Shown piece by piece: positions 16,518 through 23,756 of a stretch of 45,686 nucleotides of DNA. Positions within the stretch are counted from its first letter, which is position 1. Each line of letters opens with the position of its first letter. The notes below the pieces were generated by a model, which saw only the letters and a list, made by a program, of their open reading frames with translations, was not told the DNA's origin and did not search any database. A program made the translations under genes and the position numbers. Source of the DNA: Actinomycetes bacterium (GTDB lineage Bacteria; Actinomycetota; Actinomycetes; Mycobacteriales; Mycobacteriaceae); contig JAEYMI010000085.1 in NCBI GenBank assembly GCA_023461275.1, positions 1-45,686 on the forward strand, in the 5' to 3' direction.

Positions 16518-18119
16518 TTAGCGCCGACGTCGTCCGGCGGCGGCGATCATCTCCGACAGAGCCACGAACTTCACGCGCGGCCGGCCCTGCTGGGCACCAC
16601 GTCGACGTTCGGTGCGGTCGATGGCACGCATTCCCCGGTACCCGATCACGTGACGCACCCGAGCGCGGACGAGCTTGTCGAACTCCTGCGGCTGACGGCG
16701 AGAACGTTGCAGCACAACGGATTTCGCGTCGGAGATGAAGTCCTCGACGGTACTGATCGCACACATCTTGTTCGCACCGATGCCGCCGGTGGGGCCGCGC
16801 TTGGCCCAGCCGGTCACATAGACGCCCGGGATCACCCGGTCGTCATCGCCGAGGACCCGTCCGTCGTCGTTGGGGAACACACCGCGCGCGGCGTCGAAGG
16901 GCAGTCCACCGATCGGCGTCGAGCGGTACCCGATCGACCGGACCGCGAGGTCGGCGCCGATGATGTGGTGCCGTTCGCCGGTACGGACTCCCACTCCGTC
17001 GACGCGTGTCTGGCCGATGATCTCCTCCGGCGAGGAGTGGAACAGGAACACGATTCGACGACGCGTCGGGTCCGCGGGCCCCTTGAGGTCCGGCAGTTCG
17101 GCGCTCGGATCGTCGACGGTGACGATCTCCACGCCCGGAATCGACGACAGCGCACGGTATTCCGCGGCCGTGTATGCGGCGTGCTGCTGATCGCGCCGGC
17201 CGAGCAGCACCACTTCGTGGATGTTCTGCTCGCGCAGGATCGACAACGCGCGGTCGGCGATGTCGGTGGTGGCCAACAACTCTGGTGGCGACACGAGGAT
17301 CCGGGCGACATCGAGCGCGACGTTACCGGTACCGACGATCACCGCGCGATGGTGGGCCGGATCGTCGGCGCTACCCTTACGGATGGGTGGTGCGGCATCG
17401 GCGCCGGGCACCGCGTTGTACCACGCGACGAGTTCGGTGGCCGACGTCGAGCCGGGCAGGTCTTCGCCCGGAATGCCAAGGCGCCGTGACTCACTGGCGC
17501 CCACGGCGTAGAACACCGCATCGAAGTGCTCGGCGAGTTCGGCGGGGGTGATCTGTCCGGCCGCGGTGTCGTCGCCGACCTCGACGTTGGTCATCATGGT
17601 GACCCGCGGGTCGCGGTAGAGCAGATCGAAACCGTGCAGCACGCCCTTGGTGCCGGGATGATCCGGTGCAACGCCGGCCCGGACCAGTCCACCCGGGGTG
17701 GGCAGCTTGTCGATGACGGTGACGTCGGCCTCGGTTCGGTCCAGCAGCGTGCGCAGCGCATAGCCGCCCGACGGGCCGGTACCGACCAGGGCCACCCGCA
17801 TCCCGGTCGGCAGCTTCGGGATGTCGGGGTAGACCACCTGGCTCTGGTGTCCGACGACGACGTCGGTGTTGTCCTTGTAGTAGTTCGCGTTGATCTCGAT
17901 GAAGACCTTGTCGCGGGTACCCAGCTTGTCGGCGGGGAAGATCGCGTCGACCGGGCAGGCATCGGCGCAGGCGCCGCAGTCGATGCACGCCTGCGGGTCG
18001 ATGTGCAGGATGTCGGACGTGCCGAATCCCCGCTCCTCGGGCGTCGGGTGGATGCAGTTCACCGGGCACACCGACACACACGCTGCGTCGCTGCAGCAGG
18101 ACTGGGTGATGACGAACAT
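16518..18119 (-). CDS. fprB: Ferredoxin/ferredoxin-NADP reductase, FprB type
   Basis: 533-residue fusion of a bacterial-type ferredoxin and an NADPH:ferredoxin reductase, closely similar to M. tuberculosis FprB. N-terminal domain (1-60) has cysteines 8, 9, 14, 18, 22 and 45, 48, 51, 55 (CIDCGACADACP), enough for two iron-sulfur clusters. The reductase follows: FAD-binding VALVGTGPSG (109-118), the segment TPGGLVRAGVAPDH, NADP-binding AVIVGTGNVALDVA and the C-terminal FAD motif GWAKRGPTGGIGANK. It is coupled to the diiron gene through a TGATG overlap, so it very probably delivers electrons to that enzyme. A basic C-terminal tail (AAAGRRRR) is of unknown meaning. Confidence 0.92.
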   Translation of the reverse strand: MFVITQSCCSDAACVSVCPVNCIHPTPEERGFGTSDILHIDPQACIDCGACADACPVDAIFPADKLGTRDKVFIEINANYYKDNTDVVVGHQSQVVYPDIPKLPTGMRVALVGTGPSGGYALRTLLDRTEADVTVIDKLPTPGGLVRAGVAPDHPGTKGVLHGFDLLYRDPRVTMMTNVEVGDDTAAGQITPAELAEHFDAVFYAVGASESRRLGIPGEDLPGSTSATELVAWYNAVPGADAAPPIRKGSADDPAHHRAVIVGTGNVALDVARILVSPPELLATTDIADRALSILREQNIHEVVLLGRRDQQHAAYTAAEYRALSSIPGVEIVTVDDPSAELPDLKGPADPTRRRIVFLFHSSPEEIIGQTRVDGVGVRTGERHHIIGADLAVRSIGYRSTPIGGLPFDAARGVFPNDDGRVLGDDDRVIPGVYVTGWAKRGPTGGIGANKMCAISTVEDFISDAKSVVLQRSRRQPQEFDKLVRARVRHVIGYRGMRAIDRTERRRGAQQGRPRVKFVALSEMIAAAGRRRR

Positions 18120-19063
18120 CAGAGCATGTTCGCTTTCCGGTAGTAGCGCATCGCCGGGCGGGTCAGCAGGCCGACCTCGTCGAGGAACTCCATCAGATGC
18201 GCGCAGCTGCTGCGGATCATCGCGTTGAAGTGCGCGTTGTTCTTCTTCTCGGCGACGGCGCGCTCGACGTCGAGTCCGGCGTCGGCGTAGGCCTGCTTCT
18301 GGATGAGGCTGCTGACGATCACGTAGGCGGCGATCGAGATGATCAGCGCGCTGAGCTGCTTGCGGGCGCGTCCGGTGCCCTGGAGCGACTCACGCACCTG
18401 CTCACGCGCGAACTTCATGTGTCGCGACTCCTCGAGCACGTGGATCTCGTTGACGGTGCGGATGAACGGGAGCACCCGCTCGTCGCGCATGCAACCACGC
18501 TGGAAGACGTCGAGGACCTCTTCGGCGACGAGGATTCCGGTGTAGGCGATCTCTCCGCCGGCAACGCTCTTGAGCAGCTTGCCGAGCCGGCCGACGACCT
18601 TGCCCGGGTGGTAGGAGGTGCCGACCATCTTCTCCGATGCCTTGGCGAACATCATCGAGTGGCGGCACTCGTCGGCGATCTCGGTGAGCGCGAACTGGAA
18701 CTCCGAGCCGTGATAGTCACCGAGGTACTGATCGCGGATGACCATCTCGTTGAGGATCATCTCGAACCAGATGCCGATGCACATGATCGACGCGAACTCG
18801 TGGCGGGTGACCGAGATGCGCTGCTCCTCGGTGAGCTCGTCCCAGTACGCGGTGCCGTAGAGCGACGACCACTCCGGGCTGCAGCCGTACTTGGTGGGAT
18901 CGACCGGCAGCGACCAATCGATCTCGGTCATCGCGTTGCGCGACAGACGGGCGGCCGACGCCAGCAGTCGCGCGGAGACCTCTTCGGTGCCCTGATCGAT
19001 CATGCTGACGACGTTGTCGGCATCGTCGAAGTTCTCGACGGTGCGATCCATGGCTGCAGTCAT
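18119..19063 (-). CDS. AurF-like non-haem diiron oxygenase
   Basis: 314-residue all-helical protein of the AurF (p-aminobenzoate N-oxygenase-like) diiron family. All seven iron-ligand positions of AurF can be placed: Glu101, Glu132 and His135 (DECRH), Glu181 or Glu182 (LVAEEVL), His208, Glu212 and His215 (HVLEESRH, the H-x3-E-x2-H spacing). It is therefore likely to activate oxygen. AurF itself oxidises an arylamine; members in mycolic-acid bacteria are uncharacterised as far as I know, so the substrate is unknown. AAAGGG precedes the ATG. It is first in an operon with the FprB-type reductase, and divergent from an SDR dehydrogenase across a palindromic operator. Confidence 0.85.
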   Translation of the reverse strand: MTAAMDRTVENFDDADNVVSMIDQGTEEVSARLLASAARLSRNAMTEIDWSLPVDPTKYGCSPEWSSLYGTAYWDELTEEQRISVTRHEFASIMCIGIWFEMILNEMVIRDQYLGDYHGSEFQFALTEIADECRHSMMFAKASEKMVGTSYHPGKVVGRLGKLLKSVAGGEIAYTGILVAEEVLDVFQRGCMRDERVLPFIRTVNEIHVLEESRHMKFAREQVRESLQGTGRARKQLSALIISIAAYVIVSSLIQKQAYADAGLDVERAVAEKKNNAHFNAMIRSSCAHLMEFLDEVGLLTRPAMRYYRKANML

Positions 19064-19097
19064 CGTGTCCGCCCTTTCATGTCAACGCTCAGTGTTA

Positions 19098-19115
19098 TGA
19101 CAATATGTGTTGTCA
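19098..19115. promoter_or_regulatory. Palindromic operator between diiron oxygenase and SDR genes
   Basis: TGACAA-TATGTG-TTGTCA is a perfect 6-bp inverted repeat in the divergent intergenic region, 35 bp before the oxygenase start. It has the size of a TetR-family operator. It may control the oxygenase-reductase operon and, given the distance, perhaps the SDR. No TetR gene lies beside it. Confidence 0.55.
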
Positions 19116-19148
19116 CGATAGCAGGGCGTCGGGCGTCGTCAAGCACGT

Positions 19149-19177
19149 TTGGTACCCGACCGGCGGGTAAGTTAGGT
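19149..19177 (+). promoter_or_regulatory. Possible promoter of the SDR gene
   Basis: TTGGTA (19149-19154) and TTAGGT (19172-19177) are 17 bp apart, placing the transcript start about 34 bp before the SDR ATG. Both hexamers are imperfect. Confidence 0.35.
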
Positions 19178-19217
19178 TCAGGGCCACTATTTGGCCAGGT
19201 CAGAGTGGGAGTACACA

Positions 19218-19991
19218 ATGTCATCGATCTTTATCAGCGGCGGAGCGGCCGGCATCGGACTGGCCACCGCGGAGCGGTTTGACCGGGAAGGATGGCAGAT
19301 CGGCGTCTACGACGTGAACGCCGACGCACTCCAGAAGGTCCGCGCGAACCACCCGAACTGGATCGTCGGCGAGCTCGACGTCCGCGACGACAAACAGTGG
19401 GCCGACGCACTCGCCGAGTTCACCGCACACACCGGCGGCACGCTTGACGTTCTGGACAACAACGCGGGCGTCCTGGTCGCCGGTCCCCTCGACGAGATCT
19501 CGCCCGCCGCCATCCGCGCCCAGATCGACATCGACTGCCTCGGCGTCACCCTCGGCGCCCAGGCGGCGTTCCCCTACCTGAAGGCGACCCCGGGTTCGCA
19601 CCTGGTCAATATCGCGTCCGCGTCGGCCATCTATGGCCAGCCCGACATCGCGACCTACAGCGCGGCCAAGTTCTACGTGGCCGGACTGACCGAGGCCCTG
19701 GAGCTGGAGTGGGAACCGCACGGCGTGCGCGTCGTCGGGATCTGGCCGCTGTGGGCCAAGACCGCACTGGCCGACAACGACGCAAAGAGCACCAAGACCC
19801 TCGGGGTGCGCATCACCCCCGAGCAGGTCGCCGAGAAGGTGTGGGAGTCGGTCCATCCGACCAGCCGTGACCTGCGCATCCACCGGACGTCGTACTCGGT
19901 CGGCCTGCAGACCACGGTGCTGGCCAACATCGCCAAGTTCGCGCCGAACTTCGCCAGCCGCCAGATCAACAAGCTGCTGGCGCAATCCTGA
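19218..19991 (+). CDS. Short-chain dehydrogenase/reductase
   Basis: 257-residue classical SDR. Cofactor motif GGAAGIG (8-14), Asp32 at the end of strand beta-2 (VYDVN) which favours NAD(H) over NADP(H), structural NNAG (81-84), catalytic Ser134 (or 136), Tyr147 and Lys151 (YSAAK). The ATG at 19218 is preferred over an upstream GTG at 19191 because it follows GGGAG at normal spacing and begins the Rossmann fold at once. Divergent from the diiron oxygenase operon and likely in the same pathway, for example oxidising an alcohol product; this is inferred from position only. Confidence 0.9.
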   Translation: MSSIFISGGAAGIGLATAERFDREGWQIGVYDVNADALQKVRANHPNWIVGELDVRDDKQWADALAEFTAHTGGTLDVLDNNAGVLVAGPLDEISPAAIRAQIDIDCLGVTLGAQAAFPYLKATPGSHLVNIASASAIYGQPDIATYSAAKFYVAGLTEALELEWEPHGVRVVGIWPLWAKTALADNDAKSTKTLGVRITPEQVAEKVWESVHPTSRDLRIHRTSYSVGLQTTVLANIAKFAPNFASRQINKLLAQS

Positions 19992-20046
19992 TCTCATGCG
20001 CGGTCCTGATCTCAAGCGCCTCCTGACTTCCAGCGCCTGATTCACC

Positions 20047-20091
20047 AACTCCGTACTTTTGGTCGCAAATAGCGACCAAGAGTACGGAGTT
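20047..20091. terminator. Long hairpin, probable bidirectional terminator or repeat element
   Basis: Arms 20047-20066 and 20072-20091 pair over 20 bp (one G-T type pair) around a 5-base loop, with ends AACTCCGTACT/AGTACGGAGTT. It lies between the convergent SDR and rpmF genes. The U-run on the plus strand is poor (AGTCTTTAG). The very regular long arms suggest a repeated palindromic element used as terminator. Confidence 0.6.
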
Positions 20092-20116
20092 AGTCTTTAG
20101 CCTTGAGAAGAACGCA

Positions 20117-20156
20117 CGAATAGACCCGCCAGGTCGATGCCTGGCGGGTCTATTCG
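20117..20156 (-). terminator. Terminator of rpmF
   Basis: A perfect 17-bp stem (20117-20133 with 20140-20156) with loop of 6 lies 22 bp past the rpmF stop codon. The minus strand continues TGCGTTCTTCTC, moderately U-rich. The plus strand reads GCGTAAAAAG after it. Confidence 0.75.
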
Positions 20157-20177
20157 CGTAAAAAGTGTTGGGTCGGC

Positions 20178-20351
20178 TCAGCGACGGTCGAGATCGATGA
20201 TCCCGGCCTCGGCGGCCTTGACGAGGCGGCGCGGAATGCGCTGCGCAACGCCGTTGATCTTCACTTCTTGGAGAGCGGGGTTGTCCGCTTTCCACTGCGA
20301 ACGGCGGCTGCGGGTGTTCGCCCGCGACATCCGGCGCTTCGGTACAGCCAT
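20178..20351 (-). CDS. rpmF: 50S ribosomal protein bL32
   Basis: 57-residue large-subunit ribosomal protein, very basic, starting MAVPKRRMSRANTRSRRSQW and ending GIIDLDRR. The typical N-terminal MAVPKRR-x-S and the length leave little doubt. It lacks the zinc-binding CxxC pairs, so it is the zinc-free form, as in mycobacteria. Single gene between a terminator and its own candidate promoter. In M. tuberculosis rpmF is close to mprAB; here a 13-kb block separates them. Confidence 0.96.
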   Translation of the reverse strand: MAVPKRRMSRANTRSRRSQWKADNPALQEVKINGVAQRIPRRLVKAAEAGIIDLDRR

Positions 20352-20473
20352 GGTTGTGCCCTTCTATGCGATGAAGTCTCGTGAGTGATCAGGTCTCGTG
20401 ACGAGTAGGTCTGTCGACATTGATCTCTCGGACGTGCGCCGACGGCCTTGGAGGCGCGGCACACAACCAGACC

Positions 20474-20503
20474 AGACTACCGGTTACCCCCACGCAGCTC
20501 CAA
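20474..20503 (-). promoter_or_regulatory. Candidate promoter of rpmF
   Basis: Minus strand TTGGAG (20503-20498) and TAGTCT (20479-20474) are separated by 18 bp. The transcript would start near 20468, leaving a leader of about 115 nt before the rpmF ATG. Confidence 0.4.
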
Positions 20504-20518
20504 AACGCGTGCGGACCG

Positions 20519-21172
20519 TCAGTTCTGGGCGACGATCCCGAGCGCGAACAGGATGACGATGCCCACCAGAAAGACCGCGACGATGGCAATCGAGATCCAT
20601 CCGAGGATGACACCCGCCTTGGCCAGCGACTCGCCTTCCTGGGTGCCGGCCGACGCCGCGATCTCGTCGGTGGCTGAGTTCCCCATGATCACCGCGACCA
20701 CGCCGAGGATGCCCGGGCAGGCCACGAATGACCCGATTCCGGCGATCAGCGCGACCAGCGCCTTGGTGTTGGTCTGCCGGACCGGCGGATACATGCCGCC
20801 CCCGGCCGAGTACGGCGGGTAGGGCGCTCCGGCCGGCGGATAGCCCGGCCCACCGGGCGGGTACGACGCTCCGGCCGGCGGATACTGCGCTCCTGCGGGC
20901 GGATACTGCGCTCCTGCGGGCGGATACGAGGCCGCCGGCGGCGGATACCCCGGGCCGGTCGGCGGGTATCCGGGACCGGTCGGCGGTGTCGGAGCCGCGG
21001 GAGGGGTGGGAGTCGCAGGAGGGATCGGAGTCGTAGCAGGGTCGGGAGATGCAGGCGGGATGGGAGCCGACTCGCCGCCCTCGGGCTTCGTCGCATCCTC
21101 GGGCTTGATCCCCTCGGGCTTGATCCCCTCGGGATTGGTCCCCTCAGAATTCGTGCCGTCAGAACTCGTCAT
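20519..21172 (-). CDS. Proline-rich DUF4190 membrane protein (first)
   Basis: 217-residue protein of unknown function. The N-terminal half is Pro/Gly/Tyr/Ala-rich with GYPP/QYPPAGA repeats (about 60-125). The C-terminal DUF4190 domain has two membrane segments (about 135-160 and 185-213) with a short polar loop. It stands next to a second gene of the same design. TAGGCT, then six bases, then ATG: the arrangement predicts a leaderless mRNA starting at the initiation codon, and no ribosome site is seen. Confidence 0.8.
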   Translation of the reverse strand: MTSSDGTNSEGTNPEGIKPEGIKPEDATKPEGGESAPIPPASPDPATTPIPPATPTPPAAPTPPTGPGYPPTGPGYPPPAASYPPAGAQYPPAGAQYPPAGASYPPGGPGYPPAGAPYPPYSAGGGMYPPVRQTNTKALVALIAGIGSFVACPGILGVVAVIMGNSATDEIAASAGTQEGESLAKAGVILGWISIAIVAVFLVGIVILFALGIVAQN

Positions 21173-21208
21173 CGGCCCAGCCTAGCCGCGCCGCGCGGGG
21201 TCGTGCTT

Positions 21209-21964
21209 TCACAGCGCGCGGGTCACCTGGAATCCCATGACGATCAACATCAGCACGGCCAGTACGCAGCCGACCGCCCCCAGGACGACACCGGCGAGCG
21301 CCATCCCGTCGCCGGTCCGAAGGCCGCCGGACGCGGCGATATCGCGTCGGGCGAGCACACCCGTCACGATCGCCGCCAAACCGAGCGGAAGCCCGAGCAG
21401 CAGGCACGCGAATGCCAACGGCACGCTCAGCAGCCCGGCGATCAACGCACCGATCGCTTTGCCGTCCTGCGTCGGCCGGCTGTACCCATACGGCGACGCG
21501 CCCGGGTACGGCTGGTAGGGCTGCCCGTACTGCGGTTGCGGGTACTGGGACTCGGGGTACTGGCCGTACGGTGATCGGCCGTACTCCGGCTGAGGATAGT
21601 GAGTCGACGCCGTGTACGGCGGCGGGTATTGCGGTGACGAATACTGCGACGTCGGGGGCTCCGGCGACGAGTACTGCGACGTAGGGGGCTGCGGCGACGG
21701 AGACTGGGGCGACGGAGACTGCGGCGACGGAGACTGGGGCGACGGCGGGTACCCGGCCGGGTACTGGGACGGCGAATTCGTGGGCGGCCCAGCAGGATTA
21801 GGACCAGCGGGATTAGGACCAGCAGGATTCGAAGCAGCAGAATCAGACCCAACGGGATACGCCGGCCCACCGAAGATCCGCCCGTCGTCGACCGAGTCGG
21901 GGATCTCGGTCCAGTCGTCGGGTCCCGGTGAATCCGAGCCGGGCTGGCCCGCCGGCGGATACAT
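21209..21964 (-). CDS. Proline/glutamine-rich DUF4190 membrane protein (second)
   Basis: 251-residue protein with the same build as its neighbour. The long N-terminal region carries SPQSP, QYSSPEPPTSQ and QYPQPQYGQPY-type repeats; the C-terminal DUF4190 domain (about 165-250) has two membrane segments (GALIAGLLSVPLAFACLLLG, and one near the end). The start is uncertain: ATG 21964, GTG 21967 or GTG 21976; AGGAG upstream suits the first two. Such intrinsically disordered tails on small membrane proteins are common in mycolic-acid bacteria and of unknown function. Confidence 0.78.
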   Translation of the reverse strand: MYPPAGQPGSDSPGPDDWTEIPDSVDDGRIFGGPAYPVGSDSAASNPAGPNPAGPNPAGPPTNSPSQYPAGYPPSPQSPSPQSPSPQSPSPQPPTSQYSSPEPPTSQYSSPQYPPPYTASTHYPQPEYGRSPYGQYPESQYPQPQYGQPYQPYPGASPYGYSRPTQDGKAIGALIAGLLSVPLAFACLLLGLPLGLAAIVTGVLARRDIAASGGLRTGDGMALAGVVLGAVGCVLAVLMLIVMGFQVTRAL

Positions 21965-22043
21965 CACGTTCGTCACTCCTAGCTGGGAGTTGCTCCCTCA
22001 CCCTCGCGGAGGGCGAGGTGAATCTCGGCCCCAGGGTAGTGAA

Positions 22044-22049
22044 TACACT
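22044..22049 (+). promoter_or_regulatory. -10 box for a leaderless AEC transporter transcript
   Basis: TACACT is followed by six bases and then GTG at 22056. The spacing places the transcription start on the initiation codon, as in leaderless actinobacterial mRNAs. This supports 22056 as the gene start. Confidence 0.5.
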
Positions 22050-22055
22050 CGACGG

Positions 22056-22988
22056 GTGTCAGGAGTGGTGTCGGGCTTCACGGTGATCTTCATCGTCGTC
22101 GGCATCGGCTTCATCCTCGGCCGCACCCGCGTCCTCGGCGACCACGCCCACGAGGTGCTCTCCCGCCTGGTGTTCTTCGTGTGCACGCCGGCGTTGTTGT
22201 TCTATTCGCTGGTCACCTCGGACCTGTCGGTGATCTTCTCCCCCACACTGCTGATCGCCGGGCTCAGTGCCCTGATCATCGGATTCACCTACGTCGTCAT
22301 CGCGCGGCTCTGGCTGCGACGCGAGACGCCCGAACTGGTGATCGGCGGGCTGTCGGCGTCGTATGTCAACAGCGTCAACCTCGGGCTGCCCATTGCCATC
22401 TTCGTGCTCGACGACGCGTCGTTCATCGCTCCGCTGCTGCTCTTCCAGATCCTGATCTACTCGCCGATGGCGCTGGTCACGCTCGACCTCACCGCACTGG
22501 GCAAGGGGTCGGGTTCGCCGATCCGGGACGCGGTGGTCATGCCGTTGACCAATCCGATCGTGCTGGGTGGCCTGGCCGGAGTGATCCTCTCCGCGCTCGG
22601 CTGGCGGCCGCCGACGGCGATCCTCGAGCCACTCAAGATGCTGGGCAACGCGTCGGTGCCGGGTGCGTTGCTGGCGTTCGGCCTGTCGTTGACCGGCGTG
22701 GCGATCCTGAAGAAGGGTGAGAGCCCACGACGCGACGTCGCACTCGCCTCCTTCTTGAAGATGATCGTGATGCCGTCGCTGGTATATGTGTTGGCGCGCT
22801 GGGGTTTCGGCGAGACCGGCCATACCTTGTTCGCCCAGGTGGTGATCGCCGCACTGCCCACCGCGCAGAATGTGCTGGTCTACGCCACCCGTTACCGACG
22901 TGGGCAGGTGCTGGCCCGCGACACAGCCCTGGTGACCACTCTCGCGTCGATCCCGGTGATCGCGATCATCGCGCTGCTGCTGGCCTGA
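22056..22988 (+). CDS. AEC (auxin efflux carrier)-family transporter
   Basis: 310-residue integral membrane protein of the AEC/BART superfamily with about ten hydrophobic segments in two repeats. The Asn/Pro-rich central motif is present (ASYVNSVNLGLPIA) and its second-half counterpart near LPTAQNVLVYATRY. These carriers move small organic acids or amino-acid-like anions; the substrate is unknown. The open frame extends 148 codons upstream, but that part is antisense to the DUF4190 gene. GTG at 22056 is chosen from the -10 box; GTGs at 22065 and 22068 are alternatives. Convergent with the DUF1707 gene. Confidence 0.88.
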   Translation: MSGVVSGFTVIFIVVGIGFILGRTRVLGDHAHEVLSRLVFFVCTPALLFYSLVTSDLSVIFSPTLLIAGLSALIIGFTYVVIARLWLRRETPELVIGGLSASYVNSVNLGLPIAIFVLDDASFIAPLLLFQILIYSPMALVTLDLTALGKGSGSPIRDAVVMPLTNPIVLGGLAGVILSALGWRPPTAILEPLKMLGNASVPGALLAFGLSLTGVAILKKGESPRRDVALASFLKMIVMPSLVYVLARWGFGETGHTLFAQVVIAALPTAQNVLVYATRYRRGQVLARDTALVTTLASIPVIAIIALLLA

Positions 22989-23009
22989 GTGCCGTGCCGG
23001 ATACGGGCG

Positions 23010-23663
23010 CTATCTGCGACGCCGGCTCTTGTCGCGGCTCTTGTCCCGGGCCTTCACATCGACGCCACCCATCAGCGCCAGTCCGGTGACCCGCACGACG
23101 GGCGCCCCCGGCGGGCCGACGACATTGCGGCCGCCGAAGCCGCCCATGATGCCGATGCCACCGACTTCGACGGTGACGTCGGTCGGCACGATGATCTCGA
23201 TACCGCCCATGATTGCGGTGCACTGAATGGTGAGCACCGGCGCGGTGAATCGCACTGAGCGAAGGTCGATGTCGACCCCACCCATGATGGCGGTCGCCGA
23301 GAGATGGTCGTCGACAGCGACCGTGCCCCGCAGTTCGCTACCCGACATGATGGCCAGCCGATGACGAATCACCACCTGCGACTCGGCAGCCGGAATCACC
23401 CGAGACGGCGACTCGACGCTCACTCCGGGAATCGGCACTCCCAGACTGGTGACCGGTAGATCGTCGGTCAGCTCGTCGAGTTCGCCGAATGTCTTGGCCA
23501 CCAACGCTTTACCGGCCCGGTCCGAGTACTCCACCGGCGTCAGCACACCATGGGACATCGCCGCCGACAGCAGCGCGTGGACCAGTTCCCGATCGGTGTC
23601 GCCGGCGCGCAGCCGGGATCGTCGATCGTCGGCGGGCTCGGGAAGGTTGGCGGCGCTCGTCAC
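23010..23663 (-). CDS. DUF1707 / LiaF-like domain protein
   Basis: 217-residue cytoplasmic-looking protein. DUF1707 domain (about 15-70: RLRAGDTDRELVHALLSAAM and GVLTPVEYSDRAGKALVAKT) followed by a C-terminal beta-rich domain with repeated GG segments (AIMGGVDIDLRSV, AIMGGIEIIVP, GIMGGFGG) like the LiaF/DUF2154 domain, and a Lys/Arg tail. In Firmicutes LiaF modulates a cell-envelope stress kinase; here the role is unknown. The second GTG (23663) is six bases after TAGGCT, so a leaderless start there is preferred over GTG 23666. Confidence 0.8.
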   Translation of the reverse strand: MTSAANLPEPADDRRSRLRAGDTDRELVHALLSAAMSHGVLTPVEYSDRAGKALVAKTFGELDELTDDLPVTSLGVPIPGVSVESPSRVIPAAESQVVIRHRLAIMSGSELRGTVAVDDHLSATAIMGGVDIDLRSVRFTAPVLTIQCTAIMGGIEIIVPTDVTVEVGGIGIMGGFGGRNVVGPPGAPVVRVTGLALMGGVDVKARDKSRDKSRRRR

Positions 23664-23756
23664 CACCCCAGCCTAGAGGTGGCGCAGCGGTGTGACCACC
23701 CTGAGAACACCCCCGGATCGCCTCTCAGCAACATCGACACGAGCACCGGCGACAGG

